Positions 54,929 through 63,912 are shown, numbered from the stretch's first letter. The stretch: DNA of 64,000 nt from an uncultured bacterium (GCA_905216095.1 CAJMSQ010000006.1:1-64000), one strand, 5' to 3'. The notes: generated from the letters alone by a model not told the origin. Made by a program: numbers and translations.

Positions 54929-54999
54929 CGCTTTTATCGGCAAACGGTGTGCGGACGTGGGCTGCAATCTGCTGCGATGCCCGGCATAGATGTGCAAAC

Positions 55000-55036
55000 A
55001 AGCCGCTGCCGGATGGGTTTTTTCGGGCAGCGGCTT
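55000..55036 (-). terminator. Terminator of the DUF4923 gene
   Basis: A perfect 11-bp stem AAGCCGCTGCC/GGCAGCGGCTT with a 15-nt loop, 23 bp after the stop codon. Confidence 0.75.
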
Positions 55037-55059
55037 ATTTCTTGTATGGAGATAGGGGG

Positions 55060-55740
55060 TTATTTGCTGAGTTGCATTCCGATGTACATGCCGTCGTAGG
55101 ATTTTGCAATCGTGCCGAGCGACTGTACGGCGGTGCTTCCCGAAAGGGCGGAAACGGCGCTGACGAGTTTCAGAAGTTTGTCGCTTTCGAACATCAGGCT
55201 GATTTTGCGGCCTGTCTTGACGACGTGCGGTGTCATGGTGCCGATGCCGCCGAGGTAGGTCATCTTGATGGTTTTTTCCGGGGTATTGATGGTGTAGTTT
55301 CCGCTGATGGTGCGTCCGCCAATCTTGGCGGAGTAGGTATTGTCTTCCTTGAAGGTGAAACTGCAAGTGCCGGACTTGATGCCCACCTTGGCCAGATTCG
55401 TGTTGAGTTGCTCTTCGATTTTCGCGGCCGCCACTTCGCCGCCGGCTTTCATCAGGAAGTTTTCCGATTTGAAGGCGCAGTCGGCACCGACATACTGCCA
55501 TGTGCCCGTAAGGTCCTTCTGCGTGAGCGTGGCTGAGTTGCTGAGCAGGTTTCCGATAAGGCTTTCGATGACTTTCCCGGCGGTACCGCCTGTTTGCGTG
55601 CTTCCGGCGGAAGTTCCGGCGGCGGTGCCGCTGCCGGGCAGGATGCTGCCCAGTCCCATGCCGCTGTTGCCCGTTGTGCCGCAGGATGAAAGCAGCAGTG
55701 CCATGGCTGTTGCTGCAATTTGAGTGACTGTTTTTCTCAT
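55060..55740 (-). CDS. DUF4923-family lipoprotein
   Basis: The 226-residue protein has a signal peptide and lipobox (AMALLLSSC, Cys20), a Gly/Ser/Thr-rich linker (about 22-55) and a DUF4923-type domain: LTGTWQYVGADCAFKSENFL, EQLNTNLAKVGIKSGTCSFTFKEDN and KIGGRTISGNYTINTPEKT. Function is unknown, and the fold is probably a lipocalin-like barrel. ATG 55740 begins the signal peptide, so the longer frame is rejected. TTTG-20-CAACTTTG upstream (55773-55804) is a likely promoter. Confidence 0.83.
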   Translation of the reverse strand: MRKTVTQIAATAMALLLSSCGTTGNSGMGLGSILPGSGTAAGTSAGSTQTGGTAGKVIESLIGNLLSNSATLTQKDLTGTWQYVGADCAFKSENFLMKAGGEVAAAKIEEQLNTNLAKVGIKSGTCSFTFKEDNTYSAKIGGRTISGNYTINTPEKTIKMTYLGGIGTMTPHVVKTGRKISLMFESDKLLKLVSAVSALSGSTAVQSLGTIAKSYDGMYIGMQLSK

Positions 55741-55907
55741 TTTTTGTAGAGCTGAATGTAATAATTGAACCGCAAAGTTGGCAATAAGTTCCCGTTTCAC
55801 CAAAATATAGACACACAAATTGTCCCCCCGGGCCGCAGGTTCTTCGGTTTGTGCGGCTGGTCGGCGGACGGGAGCGGCCGGAAACGGTCATTTCCTAATA
55901 AATGAGG

Positions 55908-55939
55908 ATTGCGGCGACGGCGGGGAATGTATAATTTTG
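55908..55939 (+). promoter_or_regulatory. Promoter of the second TonB receptor gene
   Basis: ATTG (55908-55911), a 20-nt spacer and TAATTTTG (55932-55939). The leader of about 26 nt carries AGAGGA before ATG 55972 and leaves no room for a cobalamin or iron riboswitch. Confidence 0.7.
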
Positions 55940-55971
55940 CAGCCGGTTATATAAAAAAAGAAAGAGGAAAA

Positions 55972-58377
55972 ATGACAATGATGATGAACAGAATGACGGT
56001 GTGGCCCTTGGCTCTGCTGTGTGTCGCGGGGGAAGCCGTGGCGCAGACGGGGGCCGATTCGGTGAAAGTGGTCGATATAGAGGAGGCCGTGGTGGTGGCT
56101 TCGCCGAAAGAGACATCCCGCCTGCGCCGGCAGCCGGTTTCGGCTTCCCTGTTCGGGGAAAAGGATTTGCGGTCGCTGGGCGTGGCCGACATGAAAGGCT
56201 TGTCGGCCTATGCGCCTAACTTCTACATGCCCGATTATGGTTCGCGCCTGACGTCGGCCGTGTATATCCGCGGCATCGGCTCGCGCATCAATACGCCGGC
56301 CGTGGGACTTTATGTGGACAATGTGCCGTTTGCCGACAAGTCGGCTTATGATTTCTCGTTCATAGATGTGGAGCGCGTGGACGTTTTGCGCGGTCCGCAA
56401 GGCACGCTCTACGGGCGAAATTCGATGGGCGGTCTGATTCGCGTGTTTACGGCCGACCCGTTCGTGCGCAAGGGGGCTGATGTGTCGGTCGGGGCTTCGA
56501 CCCGTAACGGCGGTCGCAAGGCTCAGGCCGTCGCCTATATGCGTCCGTCGGAGCGGGTCGCGCTTTCTGTCGGCGGGTTCTATGAAGGGCAGGACGGGTT
56601 CTATCGTAATGTCTTCTCGGGCGGCAGTGCGGATGCTTCGGATGCGGGCGGCGGAAAGTTTCGTCTGGCCTGGCGTCCGTCGGCCGACTTGCGCCTTGAC
56701 CTGACCGCCGCCTACGAGTACAGTGACGAGCAGGCCTGTCCTTATTATTATATGGGTGGGGCGGACGATGCCGATGACGTTTCGACCGAAGCCTTGCCCG
56801 GTGTCATACAGCAGAACCGTCCGTCGGAGTACCGCCGCAGTCTGTTGAACACAGGCCTCAGTGTGGAGTGGAAACGCCCTGATGTGGTGCTGTCTTCCAT
56901 TACATCCTTCCAGTATTTGAAGGACCGTATGTTCATGGACCAGGATTTTACGGCGGCCGATGTCTTTTCTCTGGAGCAGCGGCAGCGTATGCAGGTGCTC
57001 ACGCAGGAACTTTCCGTCAAGAGTGTGCCGGCCCGGCGTTGGCAGTGGGCGTCCGGACTGTTTTTCATGTATGAAGGTTTGAAGACCGGCTGTCCTGTCA
57101 ATTTCTATGCCGACGGCGTGGATTATCTGAACGGCTTGTTCGCCTCGGCACTGCCTGCTCCCATGTCGCTTCGCCTTACGGACGGCGTGCTGCCGTTCGA
57201 TGCGCGTTTCCGTACGCCTGTGCTGAATGCGGCGCTGTTCCATCAAAGCACGGTGAAGCTCGGCGGCGGCTTGTCGGCCATCGTGGGTGCGCGTCTCGAC
57301 TACGACCACCGCGAACTCAAGCTGAGTTCGGGCACCGGCGGGCCGGTCGGATATACCTTTGCCATGCCGCCAATGATGCCGCCGTCCGCACTTGGGGCCG
57401 AGCCTGTGCTGGACGGCCGTCTCCGCGACGATTCCTGGCAGTTGTTGCCCAAGCTGGCTTTGCAGTACGACCATCGCAGCGGCCGCGGCAATGTATATGT
57501 GGCCGTGTCGAAGGGGTATCGTTCGGGCGGTTATAATATCCAGAGCTATTCCGACCTGTCCCAGACGTCGTTGCGGCGGGCCATGATGTCGGGAGTGCGC
57601 GATTATGCCGCCGAAGCCATTGGCCGCCTGCCTTTGCCCGAACCTGCGAAAGAGAATGCGCTGAAAGGCATGAACGCGGCTATCGATGCCCGGATGCCTT
57701 CCTGCCCGGATGTGCGTGACCTGGCCTATCGTCCGGAGCAGTCATGGAACTATGAGTTGGGCGGACATCTCACCTTCCTGGACCGTACCCTGCGGGTGGA
57801 TTATACTTTCTTCTACATGAACACGAAAGACCAGCAGCTGGCCCGTTTTTCAGATAGCGGAATGGGACGTGTCATGGTGAATGCCGGAAAGAGCCGGAGC
57901 TGTGGTGCGGAGTTGTCGGTCCGTTCGTCGCTTTTCTCCAACCGTTTGAATCTCTCCCTCGCTTATGGTTATACCGATGCGCGGCTCACGGAGCACGACC
58001 TCGGACAGACGGAAGGGGAGCGTGTGGACTATTCGGACAACCGCGTTCCGTTTGTGCCCGAACATACGCTTGGCGCTTCGTTCGTCTATCGTCAGCCCTG
58101 CGGCGGGCGGGTCGTCAAGGCCTGTTCCGCGGGTATGAACCTCGATGCCGCCGGCCGTTTCTACTGGGACGAGGCCAACAGTTTCAGCCAGCCGTTTTAC
58201 GCCCGTGTGGGAGCCACCTTGTCGGTCGAATTGGCAGGTGGCGTGTCGGTGGAGCTTTGGGGCAAGAACCTTACCGGTACGGATTACGATACGTTCGCCT
58301 TCGAAAGTTTCGGCCGGCGCTTTGCCCAGCGTGGCGTACCCCGTCATTTCGGCATGGACGTGCGCCTGCACTTCTGA
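55972..58377 (+). CDS. TonB-dependent receptor, siderophore/haem-type layout
   Basis: The 801-residue outer-membrane receptor has a signal peptide (ending AGEAVAQTG), a TonB-box-like segment (VDIEEAVVVAS), the plug domain (LSAYAPNFYMPDYGSRLTSA, then VLRGPQGTLYGRNSMGGLIRV) and a barrel ending FGMDVRLHF. Unlike the receptor at 5 kb it lacks the carboxypeptidase-like N-terminal domain and has no SusD partner, so iron chelates or cofactors are more likely ligands than glycans. ATG 55972 follows the promoter at 55908-55939. Ligand is unknown. Confidence 0.9.
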   Translation: MTMMMNRMTVWPLALLCVAGEAVAQTGADSVKVVDIEEAVVVASPKETSRLRRQPVSASLFGEKDLRSLGVADMKGLSAYAPNFYMPDYGSRLTSAVYIRGIGSRINTPAVGLYVDNVPFADKSAYDFSFIDVERVDVLRGPQGTLYGRNSMGGLIRVFTADPFVRKGADVSVGASTRNGGRKAQAVAYMRPSERVALSVGGFYEGQDGFYRNVFSGGSADASDAGGGKFRLAWRPSADLRLDLTAAYEYSDEQACPYYYMGGADDADDVSTEALPGVIQQNRPSEYRRSLLNTGLSVEWKRPDVVLSSITSFQYLKDRMFMDQDFTAADVFSLEQRQRMQVLTQELSVKSVPARRWQWASGLFFMYEGLKTGCPVNFYADGVDYLNGLFASALPAPMSLRLTDGVLPFDARFRTPVLNAALFHQSTVKLGGGLSAIVGARLDYDHRELKLSSGTGGPVGYTFAMPPMMPPSALGAEPVLDGRLRDDSWQLLPKLALQYDHRSGRGNVYVAVSKGYRSGGYNIQSYSDLSQTSLRRAMMSGVRDYAAEAIGRLPLPEPAKENALKGMNAAIDARMPSCPDVRDLAYRPEQSWNYELGGHLTFLDRTLRVDYTFFYMNTKDQQLARFSDSGMGRVMVNAGKSRSCGAELSVRSSLFSNRLNLSLAYGYTDARLTEHDLGQTEGERVDYSDNRVPFVPEHTLGASFVYRQPCGGRVVKACSAGMNLDAAGRFYWDEANSFSQPFYARVGATLSVELAGGVSVELWGKNLTGTDYDTFAFESFGRRFAQRGVPRHFGMDVRLHF

Positions 58378-58443
58378 TTGTCCCTGAGTTTTTCCGCATA
58401 GCGCCCGCGCCGCTTGTCACGGCGTGCCGGGATAAAAAAGAAT

Positions 58444-58491
58444 GCGTGCTGCCTCGAACTCGCTTCGAAGCAGCACGCGCGTTTTTACACA
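58444..58491. terminator. Terminator after the second TonB receptor gene
   Basis: GCGTGCTGC pairs with GCAGCACGC, with an inner TCGAA/TTCGA stem, then T5 on the plus strand. It lies between converging genes. Confidence 0.85.
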
Positions 58492-58534
58492 ATGTTTAAT
58501 TTAACGGTGGTATATTGTTTCGCTTAATTTCCGG

Positions 58535-59386
58535 TTATTTCTTGTGCCGTATCCCCTGTTTGGATTCCCGTTTTACCTGTGTCGGATTTCCTCTGTACGA
58601 TACGGTGCCGCCTGAGGCCGCGTTAGCTGTCAGCGAGTACCGTGCATAACACGAAATTTCGCCACCGCCCGAAGCCTTGGCTGTGGTATGGGCGGCCTTC
58701 AGCTCTTCCGCGTCGATTTCACCGCCGCCTGAAGCCATGAGGTCGGCCGACCGGCGGCAGATGCCCGACAGGGTAATGTCACCGCCGCCTGAGGCCTGTG
58801 CCCGTATGTTGTCGGCCGAGATGCCTTTCAGCTCGGTTTCTCCTCCTCCCGAGGCGTCGGCACGCAGGGTCTTGCAGGTTATCTTCTCCACTTCCATTTC
58901 GCCGCCGCCCGAAACGCCGGTTTGCAGTGTCGTGCAGGTCACGCCTTTCTTCAGATGTATCTCACCTCCGCTTGAGGCCGACAGCCGCAGTTCCCCGTTG
59001 CTTTTCAGCGGGCCGGTGACTTCGATTTCTGCTCCGGACGAGGCCTGAAGTTCGTCAATGCCCCTGTTGCCCGACACGCGCACAATGATGGACTTGTTCA
59101 TGAGCGGCTTTGTCTTTTTCATGCCGATGACAAGCGTTCCGTTCTTTACCGTCAGGCTGAGGTAGGGCAGGAGTTTCCTGTCGGCTTCGGCCTCGACTTT
59201 CTGCCTGCCTTGGCCGGGAGAGAAGATGACGTCGATGCCTGCGCTTGCCGATATGGCTTTGAATGAAGGCAGCGGGTAGCTTTTCTTTTCGTATGCCGTC
59301 GTGTAGGTTTTCCGTGACAGGGCATTTGTGGCGGTGAAAGCGGCCAGCAGCATGAGGAATAGGGCCTGTACAAAAGTTCGTCTCAT
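58535..59386 (-). CDS. DUF2807 (head-GIN) exported beta-helix protein
   Basis: The 283-residue protein has a signal peptide (RRTFVQALFLMLLAAFTATNA) and then the DUF2807 pattern: FKAISASAGIDVIFSPGQGRQ and ADRKLLPYLSLTVKNGTLVI. The second half is a strict repeat of about 20-21 residues built on SGGGE: SASSGGEIHL, GVSGGGEMEV, DASGGGETEL, QASGGGDITL, MASGGGEIDA, KASGGGEISC. This fits a right-handed beta-helix with one turn per repeat. Function of the family is unknown. Only a weak -7 box (CACATTTG, 59450-59457) is seen. Confidence 0.85.
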   Translation of the reverse strand: MRRTFVQALFLMLLAAFTATNALSRKTYTTAYEKKSYPLPSFKAISASAGIDVIFSPGQGRQKVEAEADRKLLPYLSLTVKNGTLVIGMKKTKPLMNKSIIVRVSGNRGIDELQASSGAEIEVTGPLKSNGELRLSASSGGEIHLKKGVTCTTLQTGVSGGGEMEVEKITCKTLRADASGGGETELKGISADNIRAQASGGGDITLSGICRRSADLMASGGGEIDAEELKAAHTTAKASGGGEISCYARYSLTANAASGGTVSYRGNPTQVKRESKQGIRHKK

Positions 59387-59551
59387 ATATTTATAATTTA
59401 TGGCGCTCCGGGACTTGCCGAAGTGCGGTTGTTTTATATGAATAACGCACAAATGTGACTTTTGTGACACACCTTGTCTGTTTTTTATGACTTTTTTAAT
59501 CTTTCTGTAGGCTTAAACCCGGATTCTCTTCCCGGCTTATGCAAAAAAGCC

Positions 59552-59559
59552 TAATTTTG
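59552..59559 (+). promoter_or_regulatory. Promoter of the LytS-type kinase gene, almost no leader
   Basis: TAATTTTG at 59552-59559 predicts a start near 59566, only about 2 nt before ATG 59568. The transcript may be leaderless unless a downstream ATG (59607) is used. Confidence 0.5.
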
Positions 59560-59567
59560 CGGATGAA

Positions 59568-61685
59568 ATGAAAACTATCCGGAAAAAACTATTGCATGGG
59601 GCCGTCATGTCCGGTCTGCTTGTCGTCGCGGCGGCATGCGGACATAACGAAGAGCCCTGCACCACAGCCGACATAGACAGTCTCATCCGTCCGCATCTGG
59701 ACAAACTTTACTCCGAACCGGCCCGCACGGATTCCGCCCTGGCCGTCTTGCAGCGTACACTGACCGACTCCGCGGCGTGGCTGCGTGTCGATTTGTTCAG
59801 GGCTGTGGTCTGCCAAGTGCAGGGCGACTCGGACAATAGCCGGCGCAAAAGGCAGGCGGTCATCAATTGGTGCGACCGGCATCTCGGTAACGAGGACCTG
59901 GCCGGAATGGCCTGGAACCATCGCGGCGTGGCGCACTATTTTGCCGGCCGGTCCGATTCGGCCCGTTGGTGCTATGAGCGTGCCTGTCAGCTCCTGGAGC
60001 GTTCTGTGGACCGCCGTGAGCTGGTCAGCGCCTGCATCAACCTGGCTGATGCCGATTTGCAGTTCGGCCGCATAGCCGATGCGGCGGCCGCTTACCGCCG
60101 GGCGCATTTTGTGGCCGACTCGCTCGGGATGGGGCGCGACCTCATGGCCATCAATTCCGGACTGGCTTCCGTCTATCTGCAACTCGAGAACTTCAAGGAA
60201 GCCCATCACTTCCTTGACGAGGCGCGCAAGGGGCTGGACGCCGAGACCGAGTACGGACAGTATTATTTCCACATGACTTCGGGAAACTGTTTCTTCTTCG
60301 AGTCCCGTTACGAGGAGGCGCTCCGTTCGTTCGAGAAGGGATACCGCCTGGCCCGCCGCATGGATAACGGCATGATGCTGGCGCACTGTTGGGCCAACAT
60401 CGGCGAAACCTATCTCCGGTTGGGCAATCCGTCGGCGGCACGTCCCTATATAGTGTCGGGCGAAGCGTTTGTGGCGGAGCATCCCGACGCCGATCCGTCG
60501 CTGTTGTTCTATCTGCGCAGCCTGAGCATAGAACTTGCGATGGCCGAAAACCGCATGGCGGATGCCGGACGTCTGTTGTCGCCCGCCCTGGATACGGCCG
60601 GAGTGAGCGTGCCCCGATACATAGCCCTTCATTATGACCGCCTGCGCCGTTATGCCGAGCAGCGCGGTGACTGGCGGTCCGCTTATGCGTATCAGTCGCA
60701 GGCACGTTCGCTCTACGACTCGCTGCGCAGCCGGACCATGATAAACAACTTTGTCGAAATCAATGCCCGCTATGTCCGCGACACGACGCTGTTGCACCAG
60801 CAAGTCCTTATCTCGGGCTACAAAATCAAGTCGGTGCGGCAGCATTCGTTGATTATGACCGTGGCGGCCGGGCTGCTTGTGCTGGGACTGAGCGCGGTTG
60901 TCGTCATCATCATATTGAGACGGCGTAACGAGCGGCGCTATCGCCGGCAGCTCGAGCAGATTGCACGGTTGAGGATGGACGTTGTCCGGAACAGGCTCTC
61001 GCCGCATTTCATTTTCAATGTCCTGAACACGGTCCTGCCCAAGTTCCGCGCTTATCCCGAACTGGAAAAGCCGATGGAACTGCTCATCGACGTGCTGCGC
61101 GACAGCCTGCCCGTGACCGGAAGCCTGCTGGTGCCTTTCGTCGAGGAGCGGGAAAAGGTGGAACGCTATGTCCGGCTGTTCCATTGCTCCAACGGGGCGC
61201 GCCCGCATGTGGAGTGGTGCGTCGATGAATGCTTTCCGGCAGACCGGGCCATGCTGCCCGCAATGGCGTTGCAGATACCCGTGGAGAACGCACTGAAACA
61301 TGCTTTTTCGAAACTGACGGAAGAGAGCAGGGTACGCATAGACGTGAAACAGGAAGGCAACGGTTTCAGCATTTGTGTGGCCGACAACGGCGACGGGGTC
61401 AATGCCACGCGCAACGCCATGTCCGACAGCGGGACGGGACTGGGCGTGCGCGTGTTGTCGCGGACCCTGGAACTGCTGAACGAAGGCTGTCCCGACAAGG
61501 CCACGTTCCGCATCGTCGGGCTGCAGCCGCCGCTTCACGGTACGGAAATACACATCTACGTGCCCTATGCCTATGGTGCGGAAACTCCGGACAAGGGGCG
61601 TTTCCCGGAAATTGGGGGGGTAAATTCCGCACGTGCGGCCGTAGTACGTCATTTTAGACGTCTGTTTTCACGGGAAAGCCGATAA
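59568..61685 (+). CDS. TPR-containing LytS/YpdA-class sensor histidine kinase
   Basis: The 705-residue kinase has a lipoprotein-like N-terminus (GLLVVAAACGHNEE), a periplasmic TPR array (about 60-400; AWNHRGVAHYFAGRSDSARWCYERA), a membrane helix (SLIMTVAAGLLVLGLSAVVVI, about 427-447) and a His_kinase domain with RNRLSPHFIFNVLNTV (His480), then an ATPase part (LPAMALQIPVENALKHAF, CVADNGDGV, GTGLGV). This is the LytS class, whose partners are LytTR regulators; one follows at 62165. The stop codon directly abuts repeat A8, which separates kinase and regulator. A Ser/Arg-rich tail of about 35 residues after the domain is unusual. Confidence 0.92.
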   Translation: MKTIRKKLLHGAVMSGLLVVAAACGHNEEPCTTADIDSLIRPHLDKLYSEPARTDSALAVLQRTLTDSAAWLRVDLFRAVVCQVQGDSDNSRRKRQAVINWCDRHLGNEDLAGMAWNHRGVAHYFAGRSDSARWCYERACQLLERSVDRRELVSACINLADADLQFGRIADAAAAYRRAHFVADSLGMGRDLMAINSGLASVYLQLENFKEAHHFLDEARKGLDAETEYGQYYFHMTSGNCFFFESRYEEALRSFEKGYRLARRMDNGMMLAHCWANIGETYLRLGNPSAARPYIVSGEAFVAEHPDADPSLLFYLRSLSIELAMAENRMADAGRLLSPALDTAGVSVPRYIALHYDRLRRYAEQRGDWRSAYAYQSQARSLYDSLRSRTMINNFVEINARYVRDTTLLHQQVLISGYKIKSVRQHSLIMTVAAGLLVLGLSAVVVIIILRRRNERRYRRQLEQIARLRMDVVRNRLSPHFIFNVLNTVLPKFRAYPELEKPMELLIDVLRDSLPVTGSLLVPFVEEREKVERYVRLFHCSNGARPHVEWCVDECFPADRAMLPAMALQIPVENALKHAFSKLTEESRVRIDVKQEGNGFSICVADNGDGVNATRNAMSDSGTGLGVRVLSRTLELLNEGCPDKATFRIVGLQPPLHGTEIHIYVPYAYGAETPDKGRFPEIGGVNSARAAVVRHFRRLFSRESR

Positions 61686-61957
61686 ATTAACATTTGCCTT
61701 GCGGCGATTTAACACTTCTTGCTTTCGGGCCGAAAATGTATTATCTTTGCACTGCGTAAGTGCGGAGGACGGTGAAGACCGTCCTTTTTTTGTTGGAACA
61801 AGGCCTGCTTCCGCTCAAAACTGTCCCTATGAAAGGAAAAAGCAGATGCCATGTAGTTGTTCCTACATGGCATGTAGTCTCTTCCGTCCCTATATGTGGA
61901 GAAAAAAGAGATACATATCGCGTCCGTTTTCAGGGCGGAAAAGTTAAAAATGTTAAT
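61686..61957 (+). repeat. Family A intergenic element, copy A8
   Basis: It begins one base after the kinase stop codon with ATTAACATTTGCC, has the doubled left end, CTTG-20-TATCTTTG (-7 at 61742-61749), a GCAC/GTGC stem and a fully paired terminator hairpin GGACGGT/ACCGTCC with T7 (61770-61793). Arms ATGCCATGTAG/CTACATGGCAT follow (from about 61848), and it ends GTTAAAAATGTTAAT (61943-61957). It lies between a kinase and its regulator on the same strand. In 61958-62130 nothing else is seen. Confidence 0.87.
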
Positions 61958-62130
61958 TCTGCCTGTCCCTGCGCCTTTCTTTCCGGCGCGTGTGCGCCTT
62001 CCCGGTTTCCGTTCCGGCCTTTCCGAAACTTCTTGCCGAATAGGCAGGACTTTTGACCGCATGGGCACGCCGGACGCATCTCCGGGTGTGGTGGGGTTGA
62101 AATGCCGGTTCCCGATTGTGAAATAAGTTG

Positions 62131-62155
62131 TATTTTTGCAAACGAAACGAGGAGG
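62131..62155 (+). promoter_or_regulatory. LytR-type regulator promoter and ribosome binding site
   Basis: TATTTTTG (62131-62138) is a -7 box; GAGGAGG (62149-62155) lies 9 bp before ATG 62165 and is a rare strong Shine-Dalgarno site here. Both favour 62165 over the ATG at 62102. Confidence 0.65.
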
Positions 62156-62164
62156 ATTCAGTGT

Positions 62165-62938
62165 ATGCCGGTCAATAACACCCATAAGAAACTTACGGCT
62201 TTCGTCGTCGATGACGAGAGCGAGTCGTTGCGGGTACTGGTCGATGACCTGCGCCGCAGTGCGGAGATAAGTGAGGTCTATGCGTTCTCATCCTATGCCG
62301 AGGCCACTTTGCCCCTGTTGGAGTTGCAGCCGGACGTGTTGTTCCTCGATGTGGAAATGCCCGGGAAGAGCGGACTTGACTTTCTCGACTCCATTCGTCC
62401 GCGCATCTCGTTCGCGTTCCATGTCGTCTTCTATACAGGCTACGGGCATTACATGCTGGACGCCATACGGCATTCCGCATCCGACTTCCTGCTGAAGCCT
62501 TATAAGGAAGAGGAACTGCGCACCGTGCTCACGCGTCTGGCCCAGTTGCCGCTGACTTTTTCTGCCACGGGCGTACCGGCTGCCATCACGGACAGTTCCC
62601 GTCGCAAGGTGGCCGTACAGACCGTCAGCGAGCTGCTTCTGCTGTCGGTCGAGCAGATACTCATGGCCCGCTACATCCGTGCGCAGCGCACCTGGCTGCT
62701 TACGCTGACCGACGGCTCGTCCTATCGCCTGCGGGTAGGCATGTCGGCCGACGAACTGCTGGCCCTGAACCCCTCTTTGGTGCAGATAAATTCCGGCAGC
62801 ATAGTCAATCTCGTTTATCTGACGGCTGTCGAGAACACCACACACCGTTGCAGGTTCTGCCCGCCCTACGAGGATATAGAATTGTTTGCCAGCCGCAGGT
62901 TCTATTCCAAACTTCGCGAACGTTTCGACCTGTTGTGA
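62165..62938 (+). CDS. LytR/AlgR-family (LytTR) response regulator
   Basis: The 257-residue regulator has a receiver domain (LTAFVVDDESESLRVL; phosphoacceptor Asp62 in LFLDVEMPGKSG; Lys in FLLKPYKEEEL) and a C-terminal LytTR DNA-binding domain (about 145-255; LLLLSVEQILMARYIRAQRT, LLALNPSLVQINSGSIVNL). It pairs with the LytS-class kinase upstream, from which it is separated by repeat A8, and has its own promoter. Regulated genes are unknown. Confidence 0.93.
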   Translation: MPVNNTHKKLTAFVVDDESESLRVLVDDLRRSAEISEVYAFSSYAEATLPLLELQPDVLFLDVEMPGKSGLDFLDSIRPRISFAFHVVFYTGYGHYMLDAIRHSASDFLLKPYKEEELRTVLTRLAQLPLTFSATGVPAAITDSSRRKVAVQTVSELLLLSVEQILMARYIRAQRTWLLTLTDGSSYRLRVGMSADELLALNPSLVQINSGSIVNLVYLTAVENTTHRCRFCPPYEDIELFASRRFYSKLRERFDLL

Positions 62939-62972
62939 GCGTCTGTAAGTCTTGCTTCGCAGATACAGGATG

Positions 62973-63050
62973 TTGAAGCGCGAAAGGCTTCAATACCTTT
63001 GATAGAGAGAAAACTATAAACCCGGAGAGTGGCGACTCTTCAATTTTTTC
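62973..63050 (+). ncRNA. Candidate small RNA after the LytR-type gene
   Basis: The inverted repeat TTGAAGC/GCTTCAA (62973-62993) directly touches the -7 box TACCTTTG (62994-63001). About 30 nt later the hairpin GGAGAGT/ACTCTTC (about 63024-63041) is followed by AATTTTTT. That predicts a transcript of about 40 nt. The first palindrome could instead end the regulator transcript. Confidence 0.35.
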
Positions 63051-63051
63051 G

Positions 63052-63124
63052 ATAAGTCCGACACCTTATCCGCATCCCGGTCATTCATGTTATTACTCCT
63101 TTAGCGGATAATTGTCGGACTTAT
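63052..63124. repeat. Long near-perfect inverted repeat
   Basis: ATAAGTCCGACA (63052-63063) pairs with TGTCGGACTTAT (63113-63124), and TTATCCGC (63066-63073) with GCGGATAA (63104-63111), giving a 20-bp stem with a small bulge and a 30-nt loop. No T tract fits simple termination. Between here and ndk (63125-63285) only a short hairpin CCCCGGAA/TTCCGGGG (63184-63206) is seen. Confidence 0.7.
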
Positions 63125-63285
63125 GTTGCGCCTTTGTCCGCCGCATCCATTGTCGGTCATGCCCGTTATCCCGTTTCTTTATTCCCCGGAAGATGATTTT
63201 CCGGGGACGGATACGCCGTCCTCCCGGATGCCTTGTCGGTTTCCGGACGGACGGCGTTGCTCGTAGTCATGCGCCGGCGGGTGTT

Positions 63286-63753
63286 TCAGAACTCGTCGTT
63301 GGCGTAAAGGTAAGGGAACGTGCACTGGTCCCAGTCGAAAATCTCTTCCGGACGGAAGAAACGGGCCAGTTCCACGGCGGCCGTCTCGGGCGAGTCGCTG
63401 GCGTGCACGATGTTCTCCTGGAAACTCATGCAGTAGGAGCCGCGTATCGTTCCGGGGGCGGCGTTGCGGCCGTTGGTAGGACCGGCCAGCGCGCGTACGG
63501 CCGCGATGGCGTCCACGCCCGCCAGGCACATGGCCACGACGGGGGCCGTCATCATGGAGTCCTTCACACGTTGGAAGAAAGGCTTGCCGGACAAGTGCGC
63601 ATAGTGTTCGCTGAGCAACTCGTCGCTGAGCTGCATCATTTTCATTCCGCATATCTTGAAACCTTTCTTTTCAAAGATTCCGATGATTTCTCCGGCCAGT
63701 GCGCGTTGCATGGTGCAGGGCTTCAGCAGTACGAGTGTCTTTTCGATAGCCAT
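63286..63753 (-). CDS. ndk: Nucleoside diphosphate kinase
   Basis: The 155-residue enzyme passes the terminal phosphate from ATP to other nucleoside diphosphates through a phosphohistidine. It starts IEKTLVLLKPCTMQRALAGE; the active-site His is His117 in NIVHASDS, and the nucleotide loop LAGPTNGRNAAPGTIRG is complete. Length fits the bacterial family. The -7 box TATCTTTG with TTTG 21 nt upstream lies at 63795-63827. Confidence 0.96.
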   Translation of the reverse strand: MAIEKTLVLLKPCTMQRALAGEIIGIFEKKGFKICGMKMMQLSDELLSEHYAHLSGKPFFQRVKDSMMTAPVVAMCLAGVDAIAAVRALAGPTNGRNAAPGTIRGSYCMSFQENIVHASDSPETAAVELARFFRPEEIFDWDQCTFPYLYANDEF

Positions 63754-63794
63754 AATAAAGGTGTATTAGAATTTAAGGTTGTGTTTATCACGGA

Positions 63795-63827
63795 CAAAGA
63801 TAGGACTTTTTTTCGGATAAAGGCAAA
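63795..63827 (-). promoter_or_regulatory. ndk promoter
   Basis: On the minus strand TTTG (63827-63824), a 21-nt spacer and TATCTTTG (63802-63795); leader about 35 nt. Confidence 0.7.
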
Positions 63828-63912
63828 GTGGAGGCCGATTCTGCATGATTGTGCCCCGCAGCCGCCGGCCGCGCAATGGCGCACGGACAGGAAAAAGCTG
63901 TTAAACTTTGTG

